Shown: in pieces, positions 49,754 to 58,778 of the stretch
Position numbering within the stretch: position 1 is the stretch's first letter
Layout: each line of letters starts with the position of its first letter
Source: JAVVEG01 sp041751425
GTDB taxonomy: Bacteria > Pseudomonadota > Gammaproteobacteria > Pseudomonadales > Pseudohongiellaceae
Direction: 5' to 3'
DNA: 64,000 nt
Assembly (NCBI GenBank): GCA_041751425.1
Contig: JBGSXL010000032.1
Span: 5,723 to 69,722 of the forward strand
Made by a program: the position numbers and the translations under genes
Notes under the pieces: model-generated
Told to the model about the DNA's origin: nothing
Database searches by the model: none
The model's input: only the letters and a program-made list of their open reading frames with translations

Positions 49754-50703
49754 CAGGCTGCTCCCTTCTGCAACGGAGCCACACCAGGTTCATTATCCGC
49801 TGTATCTGTCAACTCATGGAATAATGAGGTCAGTGAGGGGCGTTCAATCAGCAATTCCGACACAGCGATGCCATTCTCCACCAACAATTGATTGATCTGT
49901 GCTGAACTCAACGCGGTGGGTTGCAAAACGATTTCTGTCGCACTGCTACTTTCAATCAACACAGCAGATTTAGCGCGTAATAACTGCACTGCTGCGTCAG
50001 TTTGCGAGCAGCGAATGGTCAGGCGGGTCTGTCTGCTTTGGAACAGTGTCTCAACAGTATCGCTGACGACAATCTGCCCCTGATGCAGAATAGCCATATG
50101 CGAACATATCCGCTCCAGATAAGGTAGTTGATGACTGGAAAGTAAAAAGGCGGTGCCACTTTCATGGTTCAGTTGCTTGATCAGCGCGAGCACATCTTCC
50201 ACGCCACCCGCGTCCAGTCCGTTGAAAGGTTCATCCAGAATGATAAATGCAGGACTACCAATCAACGCCTGAGCAATGGACGCACGGCGTCGATTCCCCA
50301 GTGACAAATGGCGGATGCGAAATTTGCTGTAACGCGCTATACCCAGCAATTCCTCTACCTGTGCGGGTGTGCGTTGCGGTTTCTCACAAAGCAGCTTTGC
50401 CTGTTCCAGCACCTGTCTGACAGTAAGACTGGGGTTGAGGCTGGGGCTGTCGAATATGCTGACGACCGCGCCTCGTGCTTCATACAGCTTATGCGCCGGG
50501 TGACCAAGGACACTGATCTGGCCAGAGTCACCGGACTGCATGCCAAGAATGCACTCCAGTGTCGTAGTCTTGCCGGAGCCGTTCAACCCCACCAGTCCGT
50601 GCACTGCACCTTCACTGACGTCAAGATGCAACTGTTTAAGGACAGCAAATTTGCCGTAGCTCTTGTTCAGGCCGGTGACACTTAACGGCTGTTTACTGCT
50701 CAC
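49753..50703 (-). CDS. ABC transporter ATP-binding protein with divergent signature motif
   Basis: A 316-residue ATPase. Walker A is LVGLNGSGKTTTLE near residue 37, Walker B FIILDEPFNGLD, and the H-loop LLSSHQLPYLE, all intact. The ABC signature reads LSLGNRRR instead of LSGGQ, and the Q-loop region is IFDSPSLNPSLTV, with Asp where Gln is usual. A C-terminal extension after about residue 215 may contact regulators. It is the first gene of a five-gene overlapping run (ATPase, permease, PDZ lipoprotein, two FG-GAP proteins). The start is GTG 50703 without a strong Shine-Dalgarno. An M16 peptidase gene ends 93 bases upstream on the same strand. Confidence 0.9.
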   Translation of the reverse strand: MSSKQPLSVTGLNKSYGKFAVLKQLHLDVSEGAVHGLVGLNGSGKTTTLECILGMQSGDSGQISVLGHPAHKLYEARGAVVSIFDSPSLNPSLTVRQVLEQAKLLCEKPQRTPAQVEELLGIARYSKFRIRHLSLGNRRRASIAQALIGSPAFIILDEPFNGLDAGGVEDVLALIKQLNHESGTAFLLSSHQLPYLERICSHMAILHQGQIVVSDTVETLFQSRQTRLTIRCSQTDAAVQLLRAKSAVLIESSSATEIVLQPTALSSAQINQLLVENGIAVSELLIERPSLTSLFHELTDTADNEPGVAPLQKGAA

Positions 50704-50743
50704 GTTCGCTCACTTGCTGCACTTTTGCAGTCCGGGGTTCATT

Positions 50744-50775
50744 CCTGAGTCTAAAACCTTAATGAAGCCTGAGTC
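50744..50775. repeat. Direct repeat of CCTGAGTC in the M16-ABC gap
   Basis: CCTGAGTC occurs at 50744-50751 and 50768-50775, start-to-start distance 24 bases, within the 93-base gap between the M16 peptidase stop and the ABC ATPase start. A short inverted repeat CTGCA-CTTT-TGCAG (50717-50730) is closer to the ATPase start. Two aligned copies suggest a regulator binding site for the ABC/PDZ/FG-GAP genes. Confidence 0.4.
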
Positions 50776-50796
50776 GGAAGGGTCCGTATAAAAAAA

Positions 50797-53700
50797 TCAG
50801 TCGACAAACAAATCGTCAACAGTCAATTCCGTAACAGTTCCCAATTCAGACAAAGCCTCCGCGTCTATGCGGGACATGTCTCCCACAATTGAAATCAATT
50901 TGGGTTTGCCAGCTATTCTTTCCTGCTGAAAGCTCAACAAATCTTCTACAGTACTCGACTGCAATTGCGCAAAACGTTGTGCGCGCGGGTCGCCCTGAAT
51001 TCCCTGGCGCTCCCAACTTCTGACAGTAGGTGTAATCTGCCGGAATCCAATCGTAGACGTACGGTAACGATTGATCAGTGAGTTGCGTGCCTCCTCAAAG
51101 CGTTCAATGGAGCGGGGCATATTATCGAACAAGTCGATAAATGCAGTGGTTGCCTCCACTGTTTTGTCGTTCTGCGAACCGATCGCACCTACCACCATAT
51201 TCTCTGCTTCCAGCCTCGATCCCTGCGAATACTGCGCGGATGCCGAATACGCCAAGGCACGCGCTTCACGCAGCTCCTGAAATACGACGCTGGACATACT
51301 GGTGCCGAAATAGGTGTTGTAGATGGACGCCGGAACCACCAGATTCTCATCATACACACCATCCGGGAACTCAATACGCACCTGTGCCTGCGCCGTTTCA
51401 CGGTTAACAACCAGAATTTCCGATTGGTCTATATTACGCGCTGTGCGGAATACGTACGGTGGGGTATCGCGCAGTTCTCCGTCAATAGGGTAGTTTTCGC
51501 GCAATATCGTTAACAACTCGTTCAAGGGCAGCGAGCCCGTATAACTGAGAGTCTGTTTGTAACTCAGCAGATCACGCGTCAGTGCCTGCAACTCTTCCAC
51601 GTTGGCTGCCATAATTTCGTCGCTGCTCAGGGAGCGCAACAAGGGAGAATCGTCACCATAGCGGTTATAGAGGTATAGCGCCTGGCTTATAGCGCGTGGA
51701 TCCTGCTTCTGGTCTTCACGCGACTTGAGAATGATGCCTTTGAGCTCTGCAAGTGTCGCTTCATCCACTACTGGATTACGAATTACGTTAAGCATCAGCG
51801 CCAGAGAGTCCGCAAACTGCTCGTCCAGGCCCGAAATAGACACAGCGGACTCGTTGGCTCCTGCACCAACCCCCATTTCACTGCCCAGACGATACCATTC
51901 CTTCTGTAGTTCTTCTGCAGTCAGGTCGCCAGCGCCGGACTTGTCGAGAAGGGCGGTTGCCAACGTAAGTTGGTCATTGTCTTCAGTGCCTGTTTCCATG
52001 CTGATAGAGAACGAGAACAGGTCATTTAGCGGATTGGGAGCGTAATAAAGTGTGGCACCTGGAGCGTACTCGACTACTTGATAGTCTTTGCCTGGTTCAA
52101 CATAAACAGGTTCAATCTCTTCGTAAGGCAAAGATTGAATATGAGCAGCAAACTGCGACTGCCTGCTGGGATCGATCACCACGGGATCAATCTGCGGCTT
52201 TTGCACTACGGGAATCTGTTGCTGTTCATTGATGCGATGCACGGCAACATAGCTCTGATGAAAATACTTGTTAGCCACGTTCACAATTTGAGACTTGGTC
52301 ACTGCTTCCAGACGTTGAATCTCGGAAACGTGGTACGCCCAATCCACTTCTGCCAGAAATGCAGAACGCATGGCGCTGACTCTTGCGGTATTGGATTCCA
52401 GAGCAAATTTCTGACCTTTTTTGAAGTCATTGACGATAGCAGGAATAATCCAGTCTTCGAACTCGCCCCGTTTAATAAGCTCAATCTGTTGCAGCAACAG
52501 ATCCTCCACTTCTTCCAGTGTCTGGCCTTGCTTGGCGATACCCCACAGGCGCTGTGAACCGTAGTCATTGTGGAACTCAGGCGAAGAACCGGCGGCCTGC
52601 ACGCGCTGGCTCTGGTTAAGATTCAGGTTGATGAGACCCGCTGTGCGGTTGTCCAGAATCATATCCAGCAGCATCAATGCTTCTTTGTCCGGATGATCAT
52701 TGGGGACGGTACGGAATGCAATCTGCACTTCTTCCTCACCACGGTAGGCTACGGTGCGCCGTTCAACACCATTGATATCGGGCTCGGGCCAGGGTCCCAC
52801 GCTCGGCACCGGCTTTCGTTCCCATGCTGAAAACTTTTCACTGATTAATTCGATGGTTTCTTCAATATCGATATCGCCACTGATAAAGATGGCCATATTA
52901 TTAGGCACGTAATAAGTATCAAAATATTCTCTGATATACACCAGCGATGGGTTCTTCAGATGTTCCGGAACACCAATCGTCGGCTGCTGCCCATACGGGT
53001 GGTTCTTGTACAATTGTTCGGACAGTGCGTAGTAGGAAATGCGATTCTTGTCATCCAGAGAGCGATTCAATTCTTCATAAACAGTTTCCAGTTCCGTGTG
53101 GAATATTCTGAACACCGGATCGATGAACCGGCTGGATTCTATTTCCGCCCAATGCTGCAACCGGTTCGAAGGCAGTCCAACTTTGTAAACTGTCTCTTCG
53201 TGCCAGGTGTGTGCATTTAATCCAGAACCGCCCATGCTGTTGTAGAGTTTATCGATTTCGTTGGGCACGGCGTATTGCGCAGCCAATTGTGCGACGCGAT
53301 TAATCTCTGCATATATTTCCGCACGCACGGCGTCATCGGTTTCTGCGAAATGCCGCTCATACAATGCTTCGATCTGGTCGAGATAAGGTTTTTCGCTGGC
53401 ATAGTCCAGCGTCCCCATTTGCTGGTTGCCCTTGAACAACAGATGTTCCAGATAGTGGGCCAGTCCGGTGGCATCCGCTGGATCGTGCTTGCTGCCGGCT
53501 TTTACGACAATTTCCGCATAGAAACGTGGTTCCTGATGGTTCTCGGTGAGAAATACCTGCAAACCGTTACTGAGTTGATAGATATGGGTGTCCATCAGAT
53601 CAGAAGGGTGTGGCGGATTCAAACGCACATAGGCACTGGCACCACTGCTACTGTTGGATTGTGCATCCGTAGTCTGGCTGGCGTCATCCGCCGGGGTGTT

Positions 53701-53829
53701 ATCGGAACAACTGCTCAGCAGGAACGCTGTCAGCATCACCATTGTCACGGTGCGAATTCGCCCATTGAAATTGCTGAAATCAGCCAATTTCGTGAAGAAA
53801 GGAATTTGTTGCAGTAAATGCGATGACAT
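50797..53829 (-). CDS. M16-family zinc metallopeptidase, two-half pitrilysin-like lipoprotein
   Basis: A 1010-residue envelope protein. A lipobox-like AFLLSSC near residue 41 follows an unusually long N-terminus. The inverted zinc motif HxxEH is seen in GLAHYLEHLLFKG (about residue 125), with the downstream acidic ligand region ELETVYEELNRSLDDKNRIS. The second, non-catalytic half lies from about residue 560 (ATLYYAPNPLNDLFSFSIS). Members degrade peptides or unfolded proteins in the periplasm. GGAGAAG precedes the ATG. The next gene on the strand is an ABC ATPase 93 bases downstream. A divergent exporter begins after the 395-base promoter region. Confidence 0.9.
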   Translation of the reverse strand: MSSHLLQQIPFFTKLADFSNFNGRIRTVTMVMLTAFLLSSCSDNTPADDASQTTDAQSNSSSGASAYVRLNPPHPSDLMDTHIYQLSNGLQVFLTENHQEPRFYAEIVVKAGSKHDPADATGLAHYLEHLLFKGNQQMGTLDYASEKPYLDQIEALYERHFAETDDAVRAEIYAEINRVAQLAAQYAVPNEIDKLYNSMGGSGLNAHTWHEETVYKVGLPSNRLQHWAEIESSRFIDPVFRIFHTELETVYEELNRSLDDKNRISYYALSEQLYKNHPYGQQPTIGVPEHLKNPSLVYIREYFDTYYVPNNMAIFISGDIDIEETIELISEKFSAWERKPVPSVGPWPEPDINGVERRTVAYRGEEEVQIAFRTVPNDHPDKEALMLLDMILDNRTAGLINLNLNQSQRVQAAGSSPEFHNDYGSQRLWGIAKQGQTLEEVEDLLLQQIELIKRGEFEDWIIPAIVNDFKKGQKFALESNTARVSAMRSAFLAEVDWAYHVSEIQRLEAVTKSQIVNVANKYFHQSYVAVHRINEQQQIPVVQKPQIDPVVIDPSRQSQFAAHIQSLPYEEIEPVYVEPGKDYQVVEYAPGATLYYAPNPLNDLFSFSISMETGTEDNDQLTLATALLDKSGAGDLTAEELQKEWYRLGSEMGVGAGANESAVSISGLDEQFADSLALMLNVIRNPVVDEATLAELKGIILKSREDQKQDPRAISQALYLYNRYGDDSPLLRSLSSDEIMAANVEELQALTRDLLSYKQTLSYTGSLPLNELLTILRENYPIDGELRDTPPYVFRTARNIDQSEILVVNRETAQAQVRIEFPDGVYDENLVVPASIYNTYFGTSMSSVVFQELREARALAYSASAQYSQGSRLEAENMVVGAIGSQNDKTVEATTAFIDLFDNMPRSIERFEEARNSLINRYRTSTIGFRQITPTVRSWERQGIQGDPRAQRFAQLQSSTVEDLLSFQQERIAGKPKLISIVGDMSRIDAEALSELGTVTELTVDDLFVD

Positions 53830-54224
53830 AGGGCTTCTCCGTCAGGGAATTTCGGCTTGTTGCCAACGGGTTAATGTATAGAATTCCACGAAGAAATCCA
53901 CCGGCAGTAGGCAAGTAACAAAATGTTACAAAGCATGTAGGGGGCAGTGCAAGCGTATATCCTCTTGTCATTCATACTGTTGGTCGAATCTGGCCTATTT
54001 GTATCGGGTTTTGCCCTTATACTCCGTGTCCGTATACTCCCGGAGTAAATAGCCGGAATTTATTCGCCAAGACCCGTACGCCGAGACCTATACGCCTAGA
54101 CCGCAAACACACGCTGTCCTATTCAACGGGATCAGCATGACACATTGATGAAATGCGAGCGACGGAATGCTGGCTTCCACCCGTAGAAGGAATGTTTAAC
54201 AGTCGCACTGGATTTAACAGTCAT
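53830..54224. other. Divergent promoter region with several repeats
   Basis: This 395-base gap separates the M16 gene from the exporter operon. It holds an inverted repeat GTAAC-AAAAT-GTTAC (53915-53929), two copies of TATACTCC (54018-54025 and 54033-54040), an inverted repeat TACTCC-C-GGAGTA (54035-54047), and an imperfect 14-base tandem repeat (54069-54082 and 54083-54096, with a decayed third unit to 54110). Alternative in-frame starts for the outer-membrane protein lie at 54153 and 54192 within it. No coding gene is evident. Confidence 0.55.
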
Positions 54225-55934
54225 ATGCACACATCGCTACTGCAGAATCTGTGTCGAAATTGCTGTCTCAGTATCAGCATTCTGCTGACTGCCGGATGTA
54301 CGGCTGCGCATTACAAGCAGTCTGCCGATGAGGAAACCTATCAGGCGATAGCTGGCAAGTCTGCTCTGGTGCCCGGTATGACGACGGATGTGCAGATCGA
54401 CAACCAGCAACTGGTCGTTTTGGATCATTTTCCCGAGAACATGCAATCCTGGGACTTTCTGGGCAATCTGTCTGAGAGTGAGGTCGGCGCCAAGGTTATT
54501 CCACTGGAAGCGGCACTGGACCTTGCCTTCGCGCATAACCGGGAATATCAGCTGCAGAGGGAACGTCTGTATTTGCAGGCACTTTCACTGACTCTGGAGC
54601 GTTATCGCTACACCCCTATATTCTCTGCGTCTTTAGACGGTGCGTATGACTGGGACGCCAGCGAAGAGTTTGTGCAGGATGCGCAAACGCTGACTGACAT
54701 ACCCACCGGCGATGTCGTTACTGACGAGACCTTTTCCGCAAGGGCAGGGCTCGGTACGCGATTCCTGCTGCGTAGTGGCGGCAATATTGCCCTGCAACTG
54801 ACGTCCAACTTCACGCGGTTCTTGACCGGGAATATGGACGAGAGCGTGAGCTCGGCGTTAGTAGGCTCTTTTACCCAACCATTACTGCGTGGCGCAGGCA
54901 GCCGCATTCAGGCAGAGAACCTGCTGCAGGCGGAACGCGACCTGTTATACCAATTGCGTGATTTCACGCGTTATCGCCAACAATTGTCTGTACGGGTTGC
55001 CACGCAATACTACACCGTGCTGCAGACCCGGGATGTGGCCCGTAACAACTTCCAGGGTTTGAGCGCCGTACTCTCCAGTCTGGAGAGAGAGCGCGCGTTT
55101 CAGGCCGAAGGTTTGCGTACACCGGGTCAGGTTGGCCGCCTTGAACAGTCAGCGTTGCAGCGCGACCTGAGTTGGGCGCGGGCCATCACGCGGTACAGCA
55201 ACAGTCTGGATAATTTGAAAGTGTTGCTGGGGCTGCGGGCCGATGACCGCATCGTGCTTGATGATGCCGAGATGTCGAAAGTTTCTGAGGCTGGCATGAT
55301 CAATCCGGATCTTTCCCGGGACCTCGCGCTGGAACTGGCCCTGGCCAATAGACTGGAATTATTTACGCAGGTGGATGCCATTCAGGATCGTGCCCGTAAA
55401 GTGGATGTGGCGGCGAATGCCTTTCTGCCGGGTCTGAATCTTTTTATTGATGCATCTGTCCCGGTTGGTGACAGTGCAGCCATTGGCGATCTGGATTTCC
55501 GGCTCACCGATTACAGCGCGGGCTTAAGTCTGGATCTGCCACTTGATCGCATGAGTGAACGCAATAATTACCGCCGGGCACTGATTGACTATGAAGCGGC
55601 TGTACGCAGCTACGAGTCGCGTGTCGATATAGTGAAGCTGGAAGTGCTGGAAGCGTGGCGGGAAATGCAGGAGGCAGAGCGGGACTTTGAAATCAGTCGG
55701 GCCAGCGTGGGAATTAACGAACGTCGTGTTGAAGAAGCCGAACTAAGAGCTGAACTGGGGCTGGGAAATATCCAGGACACAGTGGACGCGCAAAACGACC
55801 TGATCAACGCCAGAACCGCACTGTCTGGTGCACTGGTTGATCACAATGTTGCAAAGCTGGCACTCTGGCGGGACATAGGATTGCTCTATGTGGACGAACA
55901 GGGTCGTTGGCAGGAGGGAAGTAATGAGCGTTGA
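54225..55934 (+). CDS. TolC-like outer-membrane efflux lipoprotein
   Basis: A 569-residue outer-membrane factor. A lipobox LLTAGC at about residue 25 from the chosen Met suits a lipoprotein channel. Long helical hairpins with the OEP pattern are visible, for example LALELALANRLELFTQVDAI and LEVLEAWREMQEAERDFEIS, as well as the duplicated AELGLGNIQDTVDAQNDLIN near the end. It forms the outer tunnel of the tripartite exporter encoded downstream. The start is uncertain: in-frame ATGs occur at 54153, 54192 and 54225, and I chose 54225 because it gives a signal of usual length. Its end overlaps the adaptor gene by 11 bases. Confidence 0.87.
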   Translation: MHTSLLQNLCRNCCLSISILLTAGCTAAHYKQSADEETYQAIAGKSALVPGMTTDVQIDNQQLVVLDHFPENMQSWDFLGNLSESEVGAKVIPLEAALDLAFAHNREYQLQRERLYLQALSLTLERYRYTPIFSASLDGAYDWDASEEFVQDAQTLTDIPTGDVVTDETFSARAGLGTRFLLRSGGNIALQLTSNFTRFLTGNMDESVSSALVGSFTQPLLRGAGSRIQAENLLQAERDLLYQLRDFTRYRQQLSVRVATQYYTVLQTRDVARNNFQGLSAVLSSLERERAFQAEGLRTPGQVGRLEQSALQRDLSWARAITRYSNSLDNLKVLLGLRADDRIVLDDAEMSKVSEAGMINPDLSRDLALELALANRLELFTQVDAIQDRARKVDVAANAFLPGLNLFIDASVPVGDSAAIGDLDFRLTDYSAGLSLDLPLDRMSERNNYRRALIDYEAAVRSYESRVDIVKLEVLEAWREMQEAERDFEISRASVGINERRVEEAELRAELGLGNIQDTVDAQNDLINARTALSGALVDHNVAKLALWRDIGLLYVDEQGRWQEGSNER

Positions 55935-58020
55935 ATCCGGATTCTGGCATTCGCTGGCAAAGAACAAACACGTTTTGCAGTTGCAACAAAAGGGCAGCGT
56001 TGCTGTCAGTCAGTTCAAAACTGCAAGCAGGCAGGTGCAGATTGCCGTTGCAGCGGGCGCAGTAGTAGTTGTCATCGCACTTGGTTCACTGATGGGTGGC
56101 TCAGATGGTGGGACATCAGCGGGCAGCACTTTTGAGGTGCGACGTGGCACGTTCGACGTGATTGTGCGCGAGGGTGGCAATATAGCCGCGTTGCAATCGC
56201 AGCAAATTCGCTCTTCGATCCGTGGCAATCAGGGCGTCAAGATTCTGGCCATTGTCGAGGAAGGCTATCGCGTGACTCCGGAAGATGTTGCATCCGGGAA
56301 AATTCTGGTGGAATTGGATTCCTCGTCGTTGGAAGAACAGAAATTGAATCAGGAAATCGCCTATGAAACGGCAGAAGCACAATACATCGAACGCAAGGCG
56401 CAACTGGACATCCGCGTCAATCAGAATGTCACGGACCTGAACTCAGCCACACAGACCATGAAGTTTGCGCGCCTGGATTTCGAGCGTTTTTTAGGGGCGA
56501 ATGTGGTTGCAGACCTGGTCAAAACTTTACAGATAGAAGAGCGACTGGCACGTAACACGCAAACCGAAGCCCCGGTTGTCAGCGGGCAAATGGAAACGCG
56601 ACTGGAACAGATTGCGCAAACCCGTCAGGTACGCCAACAAGGTCGCAGACCAACAAGTACAGATAATGGTGGTGGAGCAGGTTTCGATCCCGCGAACGCG
56701 GATCAAATGCCTGCGGCATTTCGTGAGCGCATGGAACAGATGCGAGCGCAGAATGGCGGCGAGATACCTGCAGAAATTCTGGAGCGCATGCAAAGAGGTG
56801 GTGGTACACCAGCGGTTGTGAGCGCAGATGCTGAAGAAACTGCGCTGGAACGTGACCCAGTTGAATCACTGGAGCTTGCCGCACTTGACGATGTCTCTTT
56901 ACCCGTGACACCAGCCATGTTGATGGACGCTGATTATCTTGCGGTGAGAGCAACTTTGAATTTCAGTGATTTTGCTGACGAGACACAATTGGAAGATGGC
57001 GAAGCCAAACAATTCCTGCGCACCTTAATGGAGAACGTCCGGGTTGCTGAGGAAAATTATCTGCAGGCTTTGGCGCGTCTGGAAGGACAGCGCCGCCTGG
57101 CGGAACGCGATTTCATTACACCTAATGACTTGGAAGTGGAAGAGTCCCGTCTGCTGCAGGCGGAGTCCAAACTCGACCAGACTCGCACTGAGATGGCCTT
57201 GTATACACAGTACACGTTCCCCAAGGACGCGGAACAGCAGTTGGCTAATTATGAAAATGCCATCATGAGTTTTCAGCGTACCAAGGCAGAAGGGGATTCG
57301 GAGCTGGCGCAGGCGCAGGCCCGCTACAAATCAGCAGAACGACGCTTGAATCTGGAGGCGGAGAAGCTGGCAGATATCAACGAACAACTGGCGCTTACTG
57401 TGATTCGTGCCGAACGCCCCGGGCTGGTAGTGTACGGATCAGCGGAACAATCCGGGCAACCATTCCGGGGTGGCGGCAATCAGGAACCGATCGCCGAAGG
57501 CGCCACGGTACGGGAGCGTCAACCCATCCTGACAATTCCCGATATGACGGAGATGGCAGTGCGCGTGAACATTCACGAGTCCTCTGTGCAACGTGTCGCG
57601 GAAGGGCAGAAGGTTGTTGTGCGAGTTGACGCCTTCCCGGACGTGCGTCTGACTGGTGAAGTTACCAAGGTTGCTGTTGTTGCCGATTCCGGCAATGCAT
57701 TCATGAATCCGGATATGAAAGTGTATCCCACCATGGTCAAGGTGGATGGCGTGCACGACTGGCTGCGCCCCGGTATGAGTGCCGAAGTGGAAATACTGGT
57801 CGTGTCGCTGGATGACGCGGTTTATGTCCCACTGCAGGCGGTCACTTATATTGACAACAAGCAGGTTGTTTACGTTGAGCAAAGTGGCCGCGGAGTCCCC
57901 AGAGAGGTTGAGGTAGGTATCTTCTCCGAACAGTTCATTCAGATTATTTCCGGTGTACGCGCAGGGGAACGAGTCATGTTGTTACCTCCGCGCCAGCTGG
58001 CCTCTTCGGCGCAGAGATAG
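55924..58020 (+). CDS. Periplasmic adaptor (HlyD/MacA-like) with large inserted region
   Basis: A 698-residue adaptor, far longer than typical MacA or AcrA (about 370-400). One membrane anchor (VAVAAGAVVVVIALGSLMGG, near residue 45) precedes a split lipoyl-type strand set (GTFDVIVREGGNIAAL) and two long coiled-coil arms. Between the arms, residues about 235-300 carry an Arg/Gly/Gln-rich stretch (RQQGRRPTSTDNGGG, then RMEQMRAQNGGEIPAEILER). The C-terminal barrel domain contains EMAVRVNIHESSVQRVAEGQ and VPLQAVTYIDNKQVVYVEQS. ATG 55924 is backed by GGAGGGAA and an 11-base overlap with the upstream gene. It links the MacB-like pump to the TolC-like channel. Confidence 0.87.
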   Translation: MSVESGFWHSLAKNKHVLQLQQKGSVAVSQFKTASRQVQIAVAAGAVVVVIALGSLMGGSDGGTSAGSTFEVRRGTFDVIVREGGNIAALQSQQIRSSIRGNQGVKILAIVEEGYRVTPEDVASGKILVELDSSSLEEQKLNQEIAYETAEAQYIERKAQLDIRVNQNVTDLNSATQTMKFARLDFERFLGANVVADLVKTLQIEERLARNTQTEAPVVSGQMETRLEQIAQTRQVRQQGRRPTSTDNGGGAGFDPANADQMPAAFRERMEQMRAQNGGEIPAEILERMQRGGGTPAVVSADAEETALERDPVESLELAALDDVSLPVTPAMLMDADYLAVRATLNFSDFADETQLEDGEAKQFLRTLMENVRVAEENYLQALARLEGQRRLAERDFITPNDLEVEESRLLQAESKLDQTRTEMALYTQYTFPKDAEQQLANYENAIMSFQRTKAEGDSELAQAQARYKSAERRLNLEAEKLADINEQLALTVIRAERPGLVVYGSAEQSGQPFRGGGNQEPIAEGATVRERQPILTIPDMTEMAVRVNIHESSVQRVAEGQKVVVRVDAFPDVRLTGEVTKVAVVADSGNAFMNPDMKVYPTMVKVDGVHDWLRPGMSAEVEILVVSLDDAVYVPLQAVTYIDNKQVVYVEQSGRGVPREVEVGIFSEQFIQIISGVRAGERVMLLPPRQLASSAQR

Positions 58021-58025
58021 GGTCT

Positions 58026-58778
58026 GTGCAAACTGTTGAAAGCACACAGGCTTCTCAGCACGCTTCCGTTACAGGTAGTGCATCGTTGGGGCGTGAAATT
58101 GTTGCACGCGTCGAAGACATCAAGAAAACCTACTATATGGGTGCTTTGTCGGTGCAGGTGCTGCACGGTATTTCCATTAACTTCTATCAGGGTGATTTCA
58201 TCAGCATCATGGGGCCTTCGGGTTGCGGCAAGTCCACGCTGATGAATCTGCTGGGTTGTCTGGACCAACCCACGTCCGGCAAATATTATCTGGGCGATGA
58301 AGACACGTCGAAAATGGGCGACGATGCGTTATCCGCCATCCGTGGCGCGCGCCTGGGATTCATTTTCCAGTCTTATAATCTGATTCAGCAATTAACCGTC
58401 GTAGAGAATATCGAATTGCCGCTTTTCTATCAGGGACACCCCGAAGAAGAAGCAAGGCAGATCGCCATTGATTTAGCCTGCCGAGTCGGGTTGGGAACCC
58501 GCTTGGATCACAAGCCTTTTGAACTCTCCGGCGGACAGCAACAACGTGTTGCGATTGCCAGAGCGCTGTCCAATGATCCTTTGATTATTCTTGCGGATGA
58601 ACCCACCGGTAATCTGGATTCCAAATCCGGAGCGGAAATTCTGCAATTGTTTGATGAACTGCATCAGCAGGGCAAAACGCTGATTATGGTTACACACTCT
58701 GACGAGTTGGCGGAGCGCTCCGAGCGTCAGATTCGGTTACGTGACGGGTTGGTGGAAAGCGATGAGCGAAGCCGTTAA
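58026..58778 (+). CDS. MacB/LolD-type ABC transporter ATPase
   Basis: A 250-residue ATPase. Walker A is MGPSGCGKSTLMNLLGCLDQ, the Q-loop FIFQSYNLIQQLTVVENIEL, the signature LSGGQQQRVAIARAL, and Walker B LIILADEPTGNLDS, with H-loop MVTHSDELAER. This subclass pairs with FtsX-like permeases in macrolide exporters (MacB) and lipoprotein extractors (LolCDE). The start is GTG 58026, five bases after the adaptor stop. The 3' end overlaps the permease gene by 17 bases. Together with the adaptor and TolC-like protein it makes an exporter, not a Lol system. Confidence 0.93.
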   Translation: MQTVESTQASQHASVTGSASLGREIVARVEDIKKTYYMGALSVQVLHGISINFYQGDFISIMGPSGCGKSTLMNLLGCLDQPTSGKYYLGDEDTSKMGDDALSAIRGARLGFIFQSYNLIQQLTVVENIELPLFYQGHPEEEARQIAIDLACRVGLGTRLDHKPFELSGGQQQRVAIARALSNDPLIILADEPTGNLDSKSGAEILQLFDELHQQGKTLIMVTHSDELAERSERQIRLRDGLVESDERSR

